Shown here piece after piece: positions 51,983 through 59,889 of a DNA stretch of 64,000 bases (positions within the stretch are counted from its first letter, which is position 1; every line of letters begins with the position of its first letter). Both the position numbers and the translations under genes were made by a program. Origin of the DNA: Mycobacterium lentiflavum (GTDB lineage Bacteria > Actinomycetota > Actinomycetes > Mycobacteriales > Mycobacteriaceae); NCBI RefSeq assembly GCF_022374895.2, contig NZ_CP092423.2, positions 1,550,001-1,614,000 of the forward strand, given 5' to 3'. The notes beneath the pieces are model-generated. The model searched no databases. It was not told where the DNA came from and saw nothing but the letters and a program-made list of their open reading frames with translations.

Positions 51983-52641
51983 TGGTGGAGGTCGATCTCG
52001 CCGAGCTGCGCCGCCGACTCGCGGCTGCCGACGTCACCGACGTCACCGCGCTGGCAGGAGGTGCCTCCAGCCTCACCTTTCGCGGCACGCGATCCGGCCG
52101 ACCCGTGGTGATCAAGCTCGCCCCGCCGGGGGTTGAGCCTATCGCGCACCGCGATGTGCTGCGGCAGGCCCGCATTCTCAAAGCGCTTGCCGCGACTCGG
52201 GTTCCGGTACCCGAGGTGCTGTGGGAGGACTCGGGAGATCCGCCGCTGAACCCGCCGCTGTTCGTGATGTCGCACGTCGACGGTGACTGCGTCGAGCCGC
52301 TGTTCGACGGTTGCGCGCCCACACCGGAGCTGGCCGAGCGCTACCGCAACGCGTGCCGGGCCATGGCCGCCCTGCACAGCCTGTCACCCGGTGACCTCGG
52401 GCTGGGCTCCGAACCGGTCATCGATGCGGTCTCGGAAGTCGAGCGCTGGTGTCAGACGTTGCAGACCGTCGATGCGTCACTGGTTCCCGGCTGGCCGGGG
52501 GTACGCGACGCGTTATTGCGTTGCGCCCCAAACGCTATCGCGCCCGGCGTGGTACACGGTGACTTTCGGCTGGGCAATCTGATGGCGGCCGGGGCGAGTG
52601 TCAACGCGGTGATCGATTGGGAGATTGAGCCGTCCCGGTGA
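51982..52641 (+). pseudogene. APH-like kinase gene, 5' part, cut by an IS3 element
   Basis: The reading frame from the ATG at 51982 keeps the kinase core: LAGGASSLTFRGTRSGRPVV (nucleotide loop), lysine in VVIKLAPPG, and Brenner's motif VVHGDFRLGNLM about residue 192. It stops after VIDWEIEPSR, where the last few codons are IS3 sequence. The metal-binding Asp is at the break. The remaining 3' part is found at 57930. An intact gene would encode 319 residues. The family phosphorylates small molecules such as aminoglycosides or hydroxyacyl-CoAs. Confidence 0.93.
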
Positions 52642-52664
52642 GTCCGGAGACTGCATTCGTTGAA

Positions 52665-53694
52665 TCACCCTGCCTTTGGTGGGGTGCGTTTGTGATCGTA
52701 GTAGAGCGTCTCGACGGCCTCGGGAGTGAAGTCGTCGAGGTACTCGTGGGGGCGTTCGGTGTTGAACCAGACCACCCATTCAGCGGTCGCCAGCTCGACC
52801 TGGTTGACGTCGCGCCACGGGCCTTGCCGGCGGATAAGTTCGTTCTTGAACGAGCCGACGGTGGTCTCGGCCAGCGCATTGTCCAGCGCATCGCCAACCG
52901 AGCCGACGGAGGGATCCACGCCCTCATCGATGAGCCGCTGGGTGAAGGCCACCGAGGTGTATTGACTGCCCGCGTCGCTGTGCGCAATCAGCCCGTGCAG
53001 ACTGGTGGTGCCGTCCTGGGCGCGAGTGAAGAACGCATGCTCGATAGCGTCGAGGACCAGATCGGTGGTCATGGATCTGGCGGCCCGCCAGCCTAGGATC
53101 CGGCGGCTGTAGGCGTCGATGACGAATGCGACGTAGACGAATCCCATCCAGGTCGACACATACGTAAAGTCGGCCACCCACAACCGATTTGGCGCCGCGG
53201 CATAAAAGCGGCGGTCCACCAGATCCGGGTATCGCCGATGAGTGTCGTCGGCGATGGTGGTCTTGTGCTTGGATCCGTACCGCGCGCCCTCCCAACCGTT
53301 CTCGCGCATGATCCGCTCCACCGTGCACCGGGCGACATCGTGACCCTGGCTGCGTAGCCAGATCCACAACTTGCGTGACCCCAGCGTCTGGACGAACTTG
53401 CCCTTTTTCTTGTCTTCCCGCGCCGCGGTGATGATCTCGACCAGCTCGGCGTCATGGATCTGCCGTCGTGTCGGGGTCTTGTTGATCCACTCGTAGTAGG
53501 TCGACGGGCTGATCGGCACGCCATGCTCAGACAGCACCGCACACATGGGCTCGACACCCCAGCGCAGCCCGGCCCCGCCGTTGGGGCCGGCCACCTGGTG
53601 GTCCTTGTGTTCGGCGATGAACCGGATCACCGTCTCCCGGGCCGGTCGAGCTCGGCCCCGAAGAAAATCGCCGCTGCTTTCAAGATCTCGTTGG
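52665..53694 (-). pseudogene. IS3 transposase orfB, 3' part
   Basis: An rve core with D in LWVADFTYVSTWMGFVYVAF, D in AHSDAGSQYTSVAF, and E in DALDNALAETTVGSFKNELI, so the catalytic triad is intact. The frame continues past 53694 into the inner recombinase element, which replaced the normal junction to orfA. Frame DLESSGDFLRGRARPARETV at 53694 is the usual orfB entrance after the frameshift. Without orfA supplied in the same transcript it is probably inactive. Confidence 0.88.
53691..53694 (+). repeat. Left TTGG flank of the tyrosine-recombinase element
   Basis: TTGG here is matched by TTGG at 57616-57619 on the far side. The element ends GTTATCT (53694-53700) and, reversed, AGATAAC (57608-57614). 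A third GTTATCT is at 53773-53779. Confidence 0.75.
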
Positions 53695-53764
53695 TTATCT
53701 GAGGCCGTGAGGAAGCTGTTCACCATGTAGACGACACGCGTTCGGAGATGCCGGGAAATGCGTT

Positions 53765-54907
53765 GTGGACCAGTTATCTTCGGTGTCTGTGACGAGTCCT
53801 GGGCTGCGGGTGCAGTCGGTGGTGATGCCGTTCGGCGACCGCGAATCGTGGACGCTGGTGGATCAGGATGCGGTGGTGGTGGAGCCGGTCGAGGCGTTCT
53901 TGTCGCATCTGCACGCGATCGAGCGCTCACCGAACACGGTCAAGGCCTATGCCCATGATCTGCGGGATTGGTTCGAGTTCCTCGATCGGGGCGGCCTGGT
54001 GTGGTCGCGGGTGCGACTGGAGGAGGTGGGCCGGTTCGTGGCGTGGCTGCGACTACCCGCGGCGGGGCGAGTGGGCAATGTGTCAGCGCTGCCGACGGCG
54101 GAGAGCATGTGCTCGGAGGCCACGGTGAACCGCAAGCTATCGGCAATCTCGGCGTTTTATGAATTCCATCAGCGCCACGGAGTGGACCTGGGTGATCTGT
54201 TGACGACCTGGCAGCGGCATAAGGGACATGGTGGATCGTGGCGACCACTGCTGGCGCACCTGGGATCTCGACCGGAGCGCAGCAGGCGGATCCGGTTACG
54301 GGCCCAGCGGCGCATCCCGGACACGCTGGACACGGAACTGGTCGCGGCGATCGTGGCGGCCTGTGATCGGCTGCGGGATCGGTTCCTGTTTTCTCTGCTG
54401 GCTGCATCCGGGCTGCGGGTTGGTGAGGCGTTGGGGTTGCGGCACAGCGACATCGATGCGGCTGCTCGGCTGGTGACGGTGGTGCCGAGGGTGAATACGA
54501 ATCGTGCCCGAGCCAAGGGCGGGGGTCGCCAGGTGCCGGTGCCGGGCGCGGTGATCCGGCTGTATGCGGATTATCTGCATGGCGAGTACGGCGAGCTGGA
54601 CAGCGATTACGTATTCGTCAACTTGTGGTCCGGTCCTATTGGGTATCCGTTGACGTATGCCAGCGTCTACGATTTGGTCTGCCGATTGCGGGAGCGGACC
54701 GGAATCATGTTCGGGCCGCATACTTTTCGCCACTCGTATGCGACAGAGTTGTTGCGCCGCCAGGTGCCGGTCGAGGTGGTGGCCCATCTGTTGGGGCACG
54801 CGTCGATCGCGACGACCAGTGACGCGTACGCGCATCTGAAGGTCGAGGACACCCGCCGCGCGTTGGTGGCCGCGGGGTGGCTGGCGGACCGGGATGGGTC
54901 GTGGTGA
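53765..54907 (+). CDS. Tyrosine recombinase, TnpA-like
   Basis: 380 residues from a GTG at 53765. The N-terminal SAM-like core-binding domain starts about residue 41 (EPVEAFLSHLHAIERSPNTV). Catalytic residues are R in SGLRVGEALGL, H-x-x-R in HTFRHSYATELLRR, H in LLGHASI and Y in TTSDAYAHLKVED, which is a full set. The next gene's GTG overlaps the stop (GTGA). Confidence 0.94.
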   Translation: MDQLSSVSVTSPGLRVQSVVMPFGDRESWTLVDQDAVVVEPVEAFLSHLHAIERSPNTVKAYAHDLRDWFEFLDRGGLVWSRVRLEEVGRFVAWLRLPAAGRVGNVSALPTAESMCSEATVNRKLSAISAFYEFHQRHGVDLGDLLTTWQRHKGHGGSWRPLLAHLGSRPERSRRIRLRAQRRIPDTLDTELVAAIVAACDRLRDRFLFSLLAASGLRVGEALGLRHSDIDAAARLVTVVPRVNTNRARAKGGGRQVPVPGAVIRLYADYLHGEYGELDSDYVFVNLWSGPIGYPLTYASVYDLVCRLRERTGIMFGPHTFRHSYATELLRRQVPVEVVAHLLGHASIATTSDAYAHLKVEDTRRALVAAGWLADRDGSW

Positions 54908-57162
54908 GCGTCGAGGTGCTGGCGCCGCCGATTGAGCCCGGCTGGGTTGCGCGTTTGGGCGCAGCGGTGCGTGCGGAGTTCCGGGTCGAGGTGCTGGTGC
55001 CCGCCGTCGCGGATCCGATTCTCGGGTCGCCGGCATGCGCGGTGCCCGGGTGTGTGCGTTCGAGTCGCTACGCCGGGCTCTGCCCGGCCCATCTGGGCCG
55101 GTGGAGAAAGGCGGGTCGCCCGGATGACCGACGGGCGTGGGCGGCGACCGCTGATCCAGAGGTGATGGGGTACCGGCCGCTGCAATCGTGCCTGGTGCCC
55201 GGTTGCGGCTTCGGGCAGCATCGGTATCGGTTGTGCTACACGCATTCCCACGCCTGGGACAAGGCCGGACGCCCAGTGGTGGATCGGTGGAAGCCGGACG
55301 TGGCCGGCACGCCGGCAGCGGTGTGCGCCATCCCGGGGTGCATGTTGTGGGCCGAACTGGACGCCGGGTGGTGTCATTCCCACCACCGGCGGTGGCGGCT
55401 GCGTGGTCGCCCGTCGGCGGCGGAGTTCATCGCCTACTGCGCCAGCTACGGCGAGGATCGCTTCGACTTGCGGCCGCTGCGGCCGCAGTTGCGGCTGGAG
55501 ATCGGCTACGCGCTGCAATGCCGCGTCGACCTGAACCGAACCCGCACCACACCGCGATCGATCAAGCCGCTGCTGGACCACTTGTCGGCAACCGGGGCCG
55601 AGTCGCTGCTGGATCGTCCGCTGGCCGACTGGCTGGCCGGGCTGCCGGCCGCGGCGTCGGTCAACACCCCGCGCGCGTTCCTCGGTTACGCGATCGAGTG
55701 CGTGCTCGATTTGCGCGACGGGACCGGCTGGGACAGCGAATACCAGCGTGACGTGTGGCGGCTACGGCGGCTCGGTGTTTCCGGCCATGACGGGGCCAAA
55801 CTGGATTTCACTGCGGTGCACCCAGTCTGGCTTCGAGAGCTGGCCAAACGATGGTGCCGGTGGCGCATGTCGTGCGGAGTCGGGCTGGGGCAGCTACGCA
55901 GTGATCGCCTCGCGCTCGTTCGTTTGTCGCAGTTCATGCCCGGACTAGCGAGCTCGTCGGGCCCGGGTGCGCTCGAGCGGGCAGCGCTGGAGGCCTACCT
56001 GGCTCGACTGGCCGTTGAGATCCCACAACCGAAGACCCGCAGCGCCGAGATCGGCTGTGTGACCGGGTTTCTGAATGCCGTTCGCCAGCACCGGTGGGCA
56101 TCGCTGCCGGCCGAGGCGCAGCTGTATCCCAGCGACCAGCCCCGCCGTGACGAGACACCGGCACCGCGGGCGATTCCCGAGTTCGTCATGGGCCAGTTGG
56201 AAAGCCCGGCCAACCTCGACCGGATCAGCGACCCGCGGATCCGGCTGCTGGTGGAGGTCCTCATCCGCACCGGCCTGCGCATTGGCGACGCCACCCGGCT
56301 GGCGCTGGACTGTCTGGTTCGCGACCCGCAGGGCGCGGTCTATTTGCGCTACCGCAACCATAAGATGCGCCGCGACGCGGTGGTGCCCATCGACGACGAA
56401 CTCACCGCCATGATCCAGACGCAGCAGGAGCGCACCCGGCAGCGGTTTCCAACCACCGCCGTGTTGCTGCCGCGCAGCAGCGCCAACCCCGACGGACGGC
56501 TGCCCATTCCCACCGTGACGTTCCACCTCCAGCTCGGGCAGTGGCTCGAAACATGTGGTGTCACAGATGAACTCGGTCAGCCAGCGCATATCACCGCTCA
56601 TCAGTTCCGGCACACGGCGGCCACACGATGGATCAACCATGAGGTGCCGCAGGAAGTGGTCCGACGCCTGCTCGACCACACCAGCCACACCATGACCGCC
56701 GTGTATGCCCGATTGGCCGACACCACCATACGAGAGCAGTGGGAACGCGCCCAGAAGATCAACATCCACGGTGAGCCGGTCGACATCACCGTCGACGGGC
56801 CCCTCGCCGATGGCGAGTGGATGAAGCAGAACCTTGCACGCGCGAAAATAGCGCTGCCCAACGGCTATTGTGGTCTGCCACTACAGAAATCGTGCCCGCA
56901 CGCCAACGCATGTTTGACTTGTCCGCTGTTCATCACGACCGCCGAATTCCTACCCCAACACCGCAAGCAGCTCGATGACACCCGCACGTTGATCTCGCGT
57001 GCTCAAACCGACGGCCACACCCGCCTGGCCGAGATGAACCACACCGTCGAAACCAACCTGCTTACCATCATCGCCACCCTCGAAACCGACCAACGCGACT
57101 GCCGGTGCGCTGCAGCGGGCAGCGAAACATGCTGCGGAAAGGAACCATCCGATGCGCCATGA
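54904..57162 (+). CDS. Tyrosine recombinase, TnpB-like, with three zinc-finger-like motifs
   Basis: 752 residues. At the N-terminus there are three repeats of C-x4-C-x9/10-C-x2-H at about 45-63, 96-114 and 141-161 (ACAVPGCVRSSRYAGLCPAH is the first), likely zinc-binding. The C-terminal catalytic domain has R in RTGLRIGDATRL, HQFRHTAATRW and LLDHTSHTMTAVYARL, with the Tyr. A late cysteine cluster CPHANACLTCPLF and CRCAAAGSETCCG follows. It partners TnpA and the small protein downstream, whose ATG overlaps by 11 bases. Confidence 0.92.
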   Translation: MSVEVLAPPIEPGWVARLGAAVRAEFRVEVLVPAVADPILGSPACAVPGCVRSSRYAGLCPAHLGRWRKAGRPDDRRAWAATADPEVMGYRPLQSCLVPGCGFGQHRYRLCYTHSHAWDKAGRPVVDRWKPDVAGTPAAVCAIPGCMLWAELDAGWCHSHHRRWRLRGRPSAAEFIAYCASYGEDRFDLRPLRPQLRLEIGYALQCRVDLNRTRTTPRSIKPLLDHLSATGAESLLDRPLADWLAGLPAAASVNTPRAFLGYAIECVLDLRDGTGWDSEYQRDVWRLRRLGVSGHDGAKLDFTAVHPVWLRELAKRWCRWRMSCGVGLGQLRSDRLALVRLSQFMPGLASSSGPGALERAALEAYLARLAVEIPQPKTRSAEIGCVTGFLNAVRQHRWASLPAEAQLYPSDQPRRDETPAPRAIPEFVMGQLESPANLDRISDPRIRLLVEVLIRTGLRIGDATRLALDCLVRDPQGAVYLRYRNHKMRRDAVVPIDDELTAMIQTQQERTRQRFPTTAVLLPRSSANPDGRLPIPTVTFHLQLGQWLETCGVTDELGQPAHITAHQFRHTAATRWINHEVPQEVVRRLLDHTSHTMTAVYARLADTTIREQWERAQKINIHGEPVDITVDGPLADGEWMKQNLARAKIALPNGYCGLPLQKSCPHANACLTCPLFITTAEFLPQHRKQLDDTRTLISRAQTDGHTRLAEMNHTVETNLLTIIATLETDQRDCRCAAAGSETCCGKEPSDAP

Positions 57163-57613
57163 CAACAGCCACTACCTCCTCGCCGCTGCCCAACGCCGCC
57201 GCGCCGACACCCTCCAACGCGCCCGGCAAGCCCTGCAGGAACTCGGCGAAACCGGCCAGCGGCGCACTATCACACAGATCGCCGCCCTCGCCGGCGTCTC
57301 CCGCTCATGGCTGTATGCCCAGCCCGCACTGCGCGACCAACTCCGCCGACTGACCGCCATATCGGAGACGCCCGAGCCGGCACCACCTGCCCCAGTCGAG
57401 CGCGGCTCCGACGCCTCCCTGCGCCAACGCCTCACCCTCGCACACGAACGCATCCGCGAACTCGACAACGAAAACCGTCAACTACGAAACCAGATCGCAC
57501 TCCTGCACGGACAGCTCCGCGCCAACCGCATCGCCGACACCCACATCACGGACACCGTCCACGACACAAACACCCAGATCACGCCCCCAAACAGTCGAGC
57601 CCGCCCAAGATAA
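57152..57613 (+). CDS. TnpC-like small protein (DUF6262-type)
   Basis: 153 residues. An N-terminal HTH-like segment (TITQIAALAGVSRSWLYAQP) and a C-terminal coiled-coil (RQRLTLAHERIRELDNENRQ then LRNQIALLHGQLRANRI). This is the third gene usual in the trio and probably helps recombinase assembly. Its stop codon TAA lies inside the right terminal AGATAAC of the element. Confidence 0.85.
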   Translation: MRHDNSHYLLAAAQRRRADTLQRARQALQELGETGQRRTITQIAALAGVSRSWLYAQPALRDQLRRLTAISETPEPAPPAPVERGSDASLRQRLTLAHERIRELDNENRQLRNQIALLHGQLRANRIADTHITDTVHDTNTQITPPNSRARPR

Positions 57614-57615
57614 CA

Positions 57616-57875
57616 TTGGCCCGGCGCAGCTCGGCAATCTCCTTGCGCAGCGCCTTGTTCTCCTCGGCCATCGCGGAGGTCACACCCGGCCGCTGGCCGG
57701 TATCGACCTCCGAGCGGCGGATCCAGGTCCGCAACGTCTCCGGTGTGCCGATCCCCAACATGCCCGTGACCGCCGTGATCGCCGCCCACTGCGACGGGTA
57801 CTGCGGGCGCACCTCAGCGACCATGCGCACCGCACGTTCACGAAGCTCGTCGGGGTACTTGCTGACACGTCCCAT
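57616..57875 (-). pseudogene. IS3 transposase orfA, 5' part
   Basis: ATG at 57875. MGRVSKYPDELRERAVRMVA, GIGTPETLRTWIRRSEVDTG and the leucine-zipper EENKALRKEIAELRRANVIL are standard orfA, but the reading frame then runs into element DNA (GGLDCLGA, stop 57579). Intact orfA would continue as NEILKAAAIFFGAELDRP, whose coding lies at 53630-53690. Confidence 0.88.
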
Positions 57876-57929
57876 AACCCAGATCCTCCCAAGATCGGGA
57901 GTCTCCGGAAACGCCGGGACGGCTCAGAT

Positions 57930-58245
57930 CTGGTCGATCGGTGATCCGCGGATCGATGCCGGCTGGTTTCTGATCAACTGCGATCCCGGGACTTACCAAC
58001 GTGTTTCGGACGCCGCCGGCATGGCGCCCCCGATCGACGAGCTCGCCGAGATCTATCAGGATGAGCTGGGGCACGAAGTCGCCGGCCTGACCTGGTTTCG
58101 CGCACTGGCCTGTTTCAAGTCGGCGGCGACCTGGTCGCTGATCGTCAAACACAACCGCCGAAGGAAGACGCCGCGGGACGAATGGGAAGCCATGGCGCCG
58201 ACGTTGCCGCGACTACTGGAGCGGGCGCGGTCGATGGTGGAGTAG
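57930..58245 (+). pseudogene. APH-like kinase gene, 3' part
   Basis: The frame reads WSIGDPRIDAGWFLINCDPG, PIDELAEIYQDELGHEVAGL and TWFRALACFKSAATWSLIVK, ending RSMVE with TAG at 58245. It has no start and no ribosome site of its own. Joining 51982-52625 to 57930-58245 gives 960 nt, that is 319 codons plus stop, with the seam WEI-WSIGDPR. Confidence 0.93.
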
Positions 58246-58252
58246 GCCTCGG

Positions 58253-58510
58253 TTAGCGGCACTTGATAAAGACGTTCTGGCAATAGTTTCCGACGCCGTC
58301 CCAGTTTTTCTCCCGTGGGATGCCTCGATTGGCGGGGTTCGTAAAGAACGATGGAGCGTCGACCGTGTTGAATTGGCTGATCTCTGGGAGCATCGGCGGC
58401 TCGGGGTCGGGATCGGTATCGTCCGCGCGCGCCAGCCCGATGCCGCCCCACAAGGCCACGACGCTGACCGCACCGGCAAACAGTCCGCGAGCGTACGAAC
58501 GAGCTTTCAT
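58253..58510 (-). CDS. Small secreted protein with C-terminal cysteines
   Basis: 85 residues from the ATG at 58510 (MKARSYARGLFAGAVSVVAL). A signal peptide runs to about LARA-DD (residue 28), then a proline- and acid-rich region and a C-terminus VGNYCQNVFIKCR with two cysteines that may form a disulfide. It is similar in style to small mycobacterial secreted proteins; function unknown. Confidence 0.7.
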   Translation of the reverse strand: MKARSYARGLFAGAVSVVALWGGIGLARADDTDPDPEPPMLPEISQFNTVDAPSFFTNPANRGIPREKNWDGVGNYCQNVFIKCR

Positions 58511-58687
58511 CGCCGCCCTCTCGGGTTCGTTGCCGTGTGCCACACCCGCAATTCTAGCGGCCGGCCGGCCGGGCCAACGCCAGCCTGCCGCAGCCACATC
58601 GCGTATCAGTTACGAACGCGCAACGACTCTGCCGGGGCGACCAGCAAATGCCGCTATGCGCACGGCGCGGTATTTACGGTTTCGCCC

Positions 58688-59389
58688 GTGGGGACAAAAG
58701 CCGGGGTCGTCCGCAACGCTGCGGTCGTCGCGATGTGCTTTCTAATGACGCTGACCATGGCCCCGTCTACGGCCGCCGATCCCGACGTTCAGCCCGCTGG
58801 TGCCGCTACGCCACCGAATGACGGGCTGGTGCCCTCGAATCCTCCCCAAATCGTCAATACCCCGGATGGCTGGCGATTGGGGCTTGGCGCGAAGGACGAG
58901 GCTCAGACTCCGGTCGCGCCGTTGACAACCGCGCTCTCGTCCCGCGAGTACATCGCGACCGGAACATTTGTCGGAGACCTGAGCGGGCCGGGACAGCCGC
59001 AAGGCATTCTCGAGGCGGGTTACGAGATCGGCTGTGGCATCGACATGAGCACGTCCAACGGCGTCGACCTCGGCGGCAACATGGGCATCGCCCCCGGTCT
59101 CAGCCCGACGTTTGACACCAGCGGCGCGTTGCCGCCTCTTCTGCCGTTCCTCACCGTCCCGGTGGGCGGCTCGATCAATGTGGGGCTCAAGCCCGGCTTC
59201 GTGATTGTGGTGCCGGTGGCGAAGAAGCAATTCAAGGGCCCGCACCCGTGGATCATGATCGCCAACTTCCACGTCAGGATCGACGGCTGCGTGGGCCAGT
59301 CGTTCATTCGCTCCTACGCGACGCTGACCCGGGTGACTGACCAGTCCGACGTGGTGGTGTCCTACGTCGGCGTCACCAAAGCCGTCTGA
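58688..59389 (+). CDS. MspA-family porin
   Basis: 233 residues from a GTG at 58688. The signal peptide includes NAAVVAMCFLMTLTMAPSTA, cut at about TAA-DPDV. The mature part has NTPDGWRLGLGAKDEAQTPV and a long beta-barrel C-terminal half (GYEIGCGIDMSTSNGVDLGG, LTVPVGGSINVGLKPGFVIV) with FHVRIDGCVGQSFIRSYATL. MspA proteins form octameric outer-membrane channels for small hydrophilic solutes. Confidence 0.9.
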   Translation: MGTKAGVVRNAAVVAMCFLMTLTMAPSTAADPDVQPAGAATPPNDGLVPSNPPQIVNTPDGWRLGLGAKDEAQTPVAPLTTALSSREYIATGTFVGDLSGPGQPQGILEAGYEIGCGIDMSTSNGVDLGGNMGIAPGLSPTFDTSGALPPLLPFLTVPVGGSINVGLKPGFVIVVPVAKKQFKGPHPWIMIANFHVRIDGCVGQSFIRSYATLTRVTDQSDVVVSYVGVTKAV

Positions 59390-59453
59390 TCGGGTTCTCG
59401 TCGCCGGCCGAGGGCAGGGATACAATCGAAGAACTCAATGGGTGGGAGGCACC

Positions 59454-59873
59454 ATGTCCGACGACGATTTCAATCGTCGCAATATCGAGGAGTTCCGCGC
59501 CAACCACGGCCGGCTCGGCGGACAGTTCGAGGGCGCACCGGTATTGCTGTTGCACAGCAAGGGAGCTCGCAGTGGCGAGGAACGAGTGAGTCCGATGATG
59601 TATCTGGCCGAAGGTCAGCGCTATCTGGTGTTCGCATCAGCGGCGGGTGCCGACCGCAACCCCGCGTGGTACCACAATCTGGTGGCTCACCCCGATGCGC
59701 AGATCGAAGTCGGGGACGACCTCATCGACGTTCGGGCCGTCGAGCTGCACGGCGACGAACGCGACCAGAAGTACGCCATTCAAGCCTCGCGCTATCCGGG
59801 CTTCGCCGACTACGAACGCAAAACCACCCGAACGATTCCCGTTCTCGCACTGATCCCGCGGCAAGCGTCGTGA
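59454..59873 (+). CDS. Ddn-family deazaflavin (F420)-dependent nitroreductase
   Basis: 139 residues from the ATG at 59454 preceded by GGGAGGCACC. FEGAPVLLLHSKGARSGEER and RYLVFASAAGADRNPAWYHN are the F420-binding split-barrel motif of Ddn/FDOR-A proteins, and PDAQIEVGDDLIDVRAVELH follows. The closest known is M. tuberculosis Ddn (Rv3547), which activates pretomanid. The physiological substrate here is not known. Confidence 0.92.
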   Translation: MSDDDFNRRNIEEFRANHGRLGGQFEGAPVLLLHSKGARSGEERVSPMMYLAEGQRYLVFASAAGADRNPAWYHNLVAHPDAQIEVGDDLIDVRAVELHGDERDQKYAIQASRYPGFADYERKTTRTIPVLALIPRQAS

Positions 59874-59889
59874 CGGCGCCCTCACGAGC

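Larger units (their letters stand above)
53695..57615 (+). mobile_element. Three-gene tyrosine-recombinase element (Tn554/RIT-like) inserted in IS3
   Basis: The 3.92-kb plus-strand unit carries two tyrosine recombinases and a small coiled-coil protein in overlapping order, the layout of Tn554 tnpA-tnpB-tnpC. It split the IS3 at the orfA-orfB junction inside the run between coordinates 53694 and 57616. Flanking TTGG and inverted GTTATCT ends are the only repeats. Confidence 0.88.
52626..57926. mobile_element. IS3-family element, interrupted, inside the kinase gene
   Basis: Terminal inverted repeats: tgagccgtcccgg at 52626 matches the complement of ccgggacggctca ending at 57926, continuing inward as a pair ending near tccggagact. 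The 3-bp gat at 52623-52625 and 57927-57929 is the target duplication, as expected for IS3. Without the inner element it would be about 1.38 kb. Confidence 0.93.

Noticed and set aside
53695..53930. Extension of IS3 orfB into the recombinase element
   Set aside because: The extra residues belong to the inserted element and are not part of the transposase.
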